Below the pieces are notes generated by a model. The model ran no database searches. It saw only the letters and a program-made list of their open reading frames with translations, and was not told where the DNA came from. This document shows, in pieces, positions 58,642-64,000 of a stretch of DNA of 64,000 nt. Within the stretch, counting starts at the first letter, position 1, and the number at the start of each line of letters is the position of its first letter. Origin of the DNA: Saccharomycopsis fibuligera x Saccharomycopsis cf. fibuligera. Lineage: Eukaryota; Ascomycota; Saccharomycetes; Ascoideales; Saccharomycopsidaceae. Both the position numbers and the translations under genes were made by a program. The DNA is taken from NCBI GenBank assembly GCA_001936135.1, contig CP012814.1, positions 1,364,001 through 1,428,000 on the forward strand, written 5' to 3'.

Positions 58642-61549
58642 ATGCCAACCTCAATGATAGACAAGATAAAAGACCTAACCGACCTTATGGCCGGTACAGA
58701 TCCAAATTGGCTTGAGAATGAATCGTTTCAATAGTAAGTGCCAACTACCGCACATTAACAAGTAGTAACGATTGATGCTAATAATGCAATTTACACAGCT
58801 TCAAAAATAAAAATTTGTTTGACATATTTAACTTTGATTTGTATGAGCTAAACTCAGACGATGAGATAGCTTTGGAGTTTCTTAACGTTTTGGGAAAGAC
58901 AACAGAATCAGATAAATTTCAAAGCAATAGTGATGATGTTGGCGTTCTATTTCAATTGGGTACAATTCTGTTTTTAAAAGCTAAAATTAAAAGCCCATCG
59001 TTTCTCGACCCATTGATGGTTTGTAACTACCCTTTTTGTTGATAAATATAAGAGATGAAGCACTTCTAACTATTTTATTAGGATTTCGCGTTCAGTGTGA
59101 ACTATAGTTTAGATAAACGATTGATCAAGCCCTTGTTGAAACTTTCGATTACTGCCGAGCCTTATAGCTGGAAAGTATGTTACCGCAACATTATTCTTCA
59201 AAATACGAAGCCAAAAATTCACAGCCCTTACTAATGTTCTAGATTTTAAAATTTCTTTGCTTTTCAGCAAAGTCACATTTGAATTTAAGGGTAGAGATGT
59301 TGAACCTCATTCGCACTAACTATTGCTCAAAATTAGGCAGCACAATATTAGATACGAAAAGCTTTTGTCAGGCAATTTATCTTATCATTCTTGTATCAAT
59401 AATCTTTCCTCAAAGAAAATTCTCCACTGGTAAACCGTTTGTATCAAAGTTATGGTCTTTTAAAGCTAGTAACCCTATTGCTTACGAAGCGTTCCCCTTC
59501 AGGACAGTGAATGGATCACCCGATGTAGTAGGATATCTTGAAAAAATTCACTCTAACAATGTTGATTTTATCTTCCATAATCTATTTGAGCTTCAAATAG
59601 TCAAAACTGCTTTTATCGAGCATCAATGTAACAGTGACACTAGACTATTAGGCCAGATTTATCACAACTACTTATATTTATGGATATTTGATGGGAAGTT
59701 TCAGCACAGCGTTTACGAACCAGTACAGGTAAACTTGCGAAACATCTTCAATATCAACTTTATTGATGGCCAATTACTTGAACTTGAAGGAGTAATTAAT
59801 GATAAACGAAACCTTGATGAGTTAAAGTATATCTTGGATAAGGACAAAGTAGGTATTCCGTTTGAGTTTGCAGTAACTGTACAGTTGAAAGATCAAGCAA
59901 ATACCGATAAATTTCTTACCAAACTCCGGTTTTTCAAAGATTATGGTAATTTTGAAAGGTATAGTGATAGAGTGATGGTGTCCAAGTCAAAAATTGTTTT
60001 TTGCAACACTGAAGATCGAGTTGGTGATATAAACAATTCAATACCGTCATCGGTGTTTGATAAAGGTACTGATAAAAGCGCCAATGAAACTAATATTGAT
60101 AAGCCACAAAGTGAAGAACTAGATACAACAGCAACTACTTTGCAGCCCGTACAGATTGACGAGAATAAAATATTGAATGACGAGGAAAAAAATGGTTTAA
60201 AAGTATCGGAAAAATTGAGACTACCAGTGCAGTCAGGAACGTCGAAGCAGACAGGGCAGCCGACCGTCGCGGACCAAGGAAACCAGAAGGAAGAAAATTT
60301 GCTGAAAATTGTACCACAGTATAAAACTAAAAAAAATCTGTTAGCAAGCATAGTTAATAAAAAGGGCTCAAACAAAGGAAACAAAAGAGGCTCTCCTAAT
60401 TCCGACATCTGGAATCTCGACTCTTCTGGTAGCTCTGATGAAAACCAAGATCCAATCGCACATAATTTGTCAAGTCCCGCCAACCAAAAGAGTATTAAAA
60501 AGAGTAAACCTACAAAATACGGAAAGCGTTCACGAAAGGCAAAGAAATCAAAGGAGAAAAAGCAGCCAATGCTTACAAATAATTTCTTCGAGAAAAGGCT
60601 TGATAGTGAAAACGCTCGGTCCAAGATTTCTTCTAAAGACTCAATTGCGGACAATACATCGTTCATGCATAGTTCCCCGCTGGTTTCCGCCAATACGAGA
60701 GCTAAAAGAAGAAAAGTGGATTCCGCGAAGAGAGCTTACGAGGATGCTAAGATTCTTGATAAAAACACTACTGAAAAAGTTGGCGATGGTAGTCTTGATA
60801 AAGATTCTGTTACTGAAAAATCTGCGGGTGCCAATATTCTCGACAAAGATAGTTATGCTATGCAAGCCACTATCTCAGCAGTTAGTAACACTGAGGAATT
60901 GAAAAAAGCAATAGGAAAGTCACAGTCACAGAAGCACAGCAATTATAGCCCATTAATGGCTAATAGAAAATCCTTGACTGTGTCTATCAAATACTCAACT
61001 CCAGTTAGTAGCCAAACTACAAACGTTGCGCAAGTTGAAGAAAAAAATCAGGAAATTACGGGTCCTTATGAAGCATCAAAAGAGGATATTTTGGATGATC
61101 AAGTAATTGAGATAGTACCTGAAATTGATAGAGAGAAAGACAAAGAAAATGAAAAAGCGTCAGAATCGCAAGTGCATTCGGAAGTTTCAATGAATGATGT
61201 TGATAATCAAGCAGAATCAGAAGGAACAAAAACAAAAAACAGAGATGTTTTTGGGAACGATTTCATGAAACTGGATCCGCAAAATATACAGCACCAGATT
61301 TTTCAAGCATTGAACCTTATCTCCAGGAATTTAGTCGGGAAAATGCAGATAATGCATATGGCTATTGAAAAAAGAGCAGAGGAGACAAGTCGAGAAATGA
61401 GCCAAAGAATTCAACAAGTTCAGAAAGAAAATGAGGAAAAATTAAACGAATTTTACAGGTTTGTTGATCAATTAAGTTTTAAAGTTGCTAGTGGGGAAGA
61501 AGACTTAAAAAGATGGATAGCAGATGCCAGTAAAGGTAACAAATCTTGA
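58642..61549 (+). CDS. Four-exon protein, candidate Red1/SYCP2-type meiotic axis protein
   Basis: Exons 58642-58733, 58799-59018, 59082-59174 and 59243-61549 give 903 aa. The N-terminus is helical, ARM-like (about 1-240), followed by a beta-rich part (about 250-350) that could be the PH/Spt16M-like domain of the SYCP2/Red1 group. A long Lys/Ser-rich disordered region with short basic motifs (KKSKPTKYGKRSRKAKKSKE, RAKRRKVD) comes next. A heptad coiled coil closes the last 80 residues (MHMAIEKRAEETSREMSQRI). This order, the length (Red1 is 827 aa) and the cluster of introns, common in yeast meiotic genes, suggest a chromosome-axis protein. Sequence identity to Red1 cannot be judged by eye, so the name is a hypothesis. 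Confidence 0.75.
58734..58798 (+). other. Intron 1 of the candidate axis-protein gene
   Basis: 65-bp intron: donor GTAAGT, branch-like GCTAATA, acceptor ACACAG. Without splicing, TAG at 58732-58734 would stop translation after 30 codons. Confidence 0.85.
59019..59081 (+). other. Intron 2 of the candidate axis-protein gene
   Basis: 63-bp intron: donor GTTTGT (non-consensus third base), branch TCTAAC, acceptor TTAG. Phase 0. The donor is weak, so efficiency may be low or regulated. Confidence 0.75.
59175..59242 (+). other. Intron 3 of the candidate axis-protein gene
   Basis: 68-bp intron: donor GTATGT, branch TACTAAT, acceptor TCTAG. Phase 0; joins SITAEPYSWK to ILKFLCFSAK. Confidence 0.85.
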
Positions 61550-61892
61550 GATTGCGTAAGAGTCAAAGTTACCTGATGGTGGTGAGGTGCGTTTGGATTT
61601 TTTGTTATCAAAGTAGTTTTGTATTTGAAAGAAAAATTAAATAAATTAATAAATGTGTCACAATAAATATATATCAAATATAATTAAGATAAACCTAAAA
61701 AATCGTAAATACAAATTATAATTATTTTCGGTTTGCAAAATAAAGGAAAAACTGTAAAATTAAATTAAATAAAAGTATCGAAAATTGACCATATAAAGAT
61801 AAATTGACAAGCACTGAAAAATAAAGAAAAGACAAGACAAAAATAACTCAAAAAGTTACAATTAATTGCTTTGTACCAAAAAATCAAAACAG
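61550..61892. terminator. Convergent AT-rich 3' region
   Basis: 343 bp between convergent stop codons of the candidate axis-protein gene and the OSBP gene. It is very AT-rich with AAATAAATTAATAAAT-type elements; no gene. Confidence 0.4.
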
Positions 61893-64000
61893 CTAGAAAA
61901 TGTCACCAGTGTTAGCCAAATCATGTTCAGCTCTTTTCTTCCAATATTGACCATTATACTTCCAGTATGGATCATTAGTGACAGGATGAACATTTTTTGA
62001 GAAAAATTTTGGTTGATATTTAATGCCTTTTTCCTCTCTTTCTTTTCTAGCAGCCCTTTGCTTTTCTTCCACTCTGTTCTTTTCATCTGCTGCTTCATCA
62101 TATCTTCCATCTTCCATAGCTCTTTGGTCAGGCCTCAATCTAGTGTCCGTTGGTGCCAACCAATTTTTCAAATGTGGTTGCAAAGCATTCAAAGAAATAG
62201 AAAATAATGTTAAGTTAAAAGGTCTTGGCGGTCTCGGATTAACTTGCCAAATCAAGAATTTCTCACTACTGCCAGAATCAAAGTTATCAATATTATCGTG
62301 TTTGCCAATCTTTTTGCAATAAATTTTGGAGTCCCAGTGGCCCTTTATCAAATAACAAGGTTCATCGTTTTTATTGTAAACAGTACCTTTAACTTCATAC
62401 GCGGAAGATGCTCTCCAACCTCTTGCCTTGAAGTTCAAAACCACATGATCGCCAGTAGTATGATTAGTAATATTCATTTCACCATAGTTATCAACCACTG
62501 GATTACCAACAATAATACCAACAACCGAACTGGTAACTCTGTTCCATGTATAAATTTCTTCTTCACCAAGTTTGTTACCTGCTTTATCGTTAACAAAGTG
62601 ATCTGGTCTCAAATGTAAGAACCATTTGCCCAATGGCTTGATATCAAAAGATCTACCATTAAATTTAGATTTTACAGCACTTTCACCATAATAATCCCAT
62701 CTTGGAGACTCTGCTAATGCGGCACTAATTGGAGGATGATGACTGACTTGTTCAACAAAAAATCTAAAGTTTTTATCTGGTCTAGCATATTCAAAAGTTT
62801 CACCCAACAAAGGATTAAATGGTTTAGCAACTCTATTGATGGTCGAGGCATATTCAGAAGCACCAAATGCTGCAACATAACACAATCTAAGGGTTGAATC
62901 TTCAATTGATGCAGCTTTATCCAATAATTCTGTGTATTCAACACCTTCAGCTACACGCTGCAAAAGAGAAGTACATTCATTAAAGGAAACTGGTAATGTG
63001 ATTTTTGTCATATCCTTACCAACCATAGATTTCAAAATACCCCAAAGTGAAATTTTTGGTCTATCATCCTCATCCTTGGATAACTTAACTCTGATAGGAT
63101 CCTCGTAGCCATTATAGGTCTTTTCCAATAATAAAAGCTCATTCTTTTTGCTCTGTACTGGATTCAACTCTACTGGACTAGCTTTTGTGATACCGTTTTC
63201 TTGTTCAAAGGTTGGCTGTTTCGCAGCAAGCTGATGTTCGTTAGTAGTCCCCACAGCTGATTCAGCTAAAGTAGACTCGTCATTTCCCATTTCTGCACCA
63301 TTTTGACCATCAACCGGGACTCTTTCATATGACCTGTCTTCATTCTGGGTTGGAATATTAGCAGCACCAGCACCAGCAGTGTTGGCTGCACCGGTGACAC
63401 CAATAGCATCAACGTCTTCCGAAGAAGCCCTGTTACTAAAATTAGAAGTGTCATTTTGCTCATAATCTTCGTCAAAGTCATCCACATCAAAGAATTCATC
63501 ATCAGAATCAGAATCAGTATCTTTTTGTTCCACAAACTCCATTAGTTTTTGGTCTTCAACCGAGTCAGTCAAAAAGATATTCTTAGAACGTGGAGTAAAG
63601 CTGCTTGCTCCTCTAATGAGCTCCGGATCGTCAGCCATATTTTCCTTCTCATTTCCTCCAGGATAAATGGGTTTAGGAGCATCGAGTCCTGCACCAGCTC
63701 CAACAACGCCAGTAGCAGCATTATTTTTTGGCTTGTTGTATGTTTTATCTAAAGCGTCAACATCATTTGTGAAAGGTTGTGAATCAGCCTTTTCTTGCTC
63801 AGCATCATGTACAGCACCGCTGACAATTCTGCTCAAATCCAAATCATTATCAACGGAGGAAACATCACTGACACCAGCATGTAAAAGCTTATCACGCAAA
63901 ATCTTGCGCAAACGCTTGCGTTCATACTCATATTGCTCAATCTTTTTCACATTTTTGATATTCTCTTGTTCTAATTCTCTTATAGAAGATTCCCATAACC
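61893..64000 (-). CDS. Oxysterol-binding protein homologue, Osh1/Osh2 type (5' end off window)
   Basis: The frame is open to the right edge, so the N-terminal ankyrin/PH part expected for long Osh proteins lies outside. About 702 codons are visible. In order they give a coiled coil ([20 protein letters not shown]), an acidic stretch leading to a FFAT-like motif EFFDVDD for binding VAP/Scs2 at the ER, and the sterol-transfer domain with the family fingerprint [11 protein letters not shown]. The C-terminal helix [20 protein letters not shown] and [20 protein letters not shown] matches long Osh proteins. These move sterols or phosphoinositides at membrane contact sites. Osh1/Osh2 rather than Osh3 is a judgement from the tail. 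Confidence 0.9.
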   Translation of the reverse strand, partial: LWESSIRELEQENIKNVKKIEQYEYERKRLRKILRDKLLHAGVSDVSSVDNDLDLSRIVSGAVHDAEQEKADSQPFTNDVDALDKTYNKPKNNAATGVVGAGAGLDAPKPIYPGGNEKENMADDPELIRGASSFTPRSKNIFLTDSVEDQKLMEFVEQKDTDSDSDDEFFDVDDFDEDYEQNDTSNFSNRASSEDVDAIGVTGAANTAGAGAANIPTQNEDRSYERVPVDGQNGAEMGNDESTLAESAVGTTNEHQLAAKQPTFEQENGITKASPVELNPVQSKKNELLLLEKTYNGYEDPIRVKLSKDEDDRPKISLWGILKSMVGKDMTKITLPVSFNECTSLLQRVAEGVEYTELLDKAASIEDSTLRLCYVAAFGASEYASTINRVAKPFNPLLGETFEYARPDKNFRFFVEQVSHHPPISAALAESPRWDYYGESAVKSKFNGRSFDIKPLGKWFLHLRPDHFVNDKAGNKLGEEEIYTWNRVTSSVVGIIVGNPVVDNYGEMNITNHTTGDHVVLNFKARGWRASSAYEVKGTVYNKNDEPCYLIKGHWDSKIYCKKIGKHDNIDNFDSGSSEKFLIWQVNPRPPRPFNLTLFSISLNALQPHLKNWLAPTDTRLRPDQRAMEDGRYDEAADEKNRVEEKQRAARKEREEKGIKYQPKFFSKNVHPVTNDPYWKYNGQYWKKRAEHDLANTGDIF

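Noticed and set aside
1-64000. Transposons, CRISPR arrays, viral or bacterial systems
   Set aside because: No reverse transcriptase, integrase, transposase, long terminal repeat or spaced direct-repeat array was seen; the content is ordinary yeast nuclear DNA.

Overview
The window is nuclear DNA from a budding yeast (Saccharomycotina). It encodes a septin, a proteasome activator, eIF3 subunits, an Elo2-type elongase and an OSBP protein. The few introns are short, with GTATGT-like donors and TACTAAC-like branch points. Expanded phospholipase B, secreted aspartyl protease and ferric reductase genes, Asn/Ser/Gln homopolymers, very sparse CTG codons in conserved genes (NIP1, eIF3k, ELO2) and a retained eIF3k all fit a CTG-clade yeast of the Candida/Lodderomyces group. 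Lodderomyces elongisporus or a close relative is my guess, not something shown here. If that is right, CTG should be read as Ser.

Layout. Region 1-10 kb: a partial DIA2-type F-box gene, an ELO2 elongase, a secreted yapsin-like aspartyl protease and a phospholipase B, all on the minus strand, then an aldo-keto reductase on plus. This part has C/G-ending codons and many trinucleotide repeats. Region 11.6-16.1 kb holds a second aldo-keto reductase and a second phospholipase B with A/T-ending codons. Region 18-22 kb: a Ser/Asn-rich coiled-coil protein and a candidate Edc1-type decapping activator with a textbook YAG...LPKP motif. Region 22-32 kb is gene-poor. It holds two decayed genes (an aspartyl protease and a DHA2-type MFS transporter) on either side of an intron-containing PEF1. 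Region 32-36 kb pairs eIF3k with NIP1 (eIF3c). Region 36.7-43.4 kb is BLM10.

Region 44-50 kb: a three-exon divergent septin, an acidic unknown, a YOR292C-type Mpv17 protein and HRT3. Region 50.9-58.1 kb: a YDR124W-domain protein, a ferric reductase, a three-exon YMR226C-type short-chain dehydrogenase and a small secreted protein with an acidic pro-region and a cationic amphipathic C-terminus. Region 58.6-61.5 kb: a four-exon gene that may be a Red1/SYCP2-type meiotic axis protein. The right edge is a partial Osh1/Osh2-type oxysterol-binding protein.

Themes: secreted hydrolases and surface functions (protease, lipases, ferric reductase, small peptide) alternate with housekeeping translation, proteasome and ubiquitin genes. 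The best leads are the secreted amphipathic peptide precursor, the candidate meiotic axis protein, the septin whose P-loop lacks its Ser/Thr, and the Blm10 C-terminus with Phe where the HbYX motif has Tyr.
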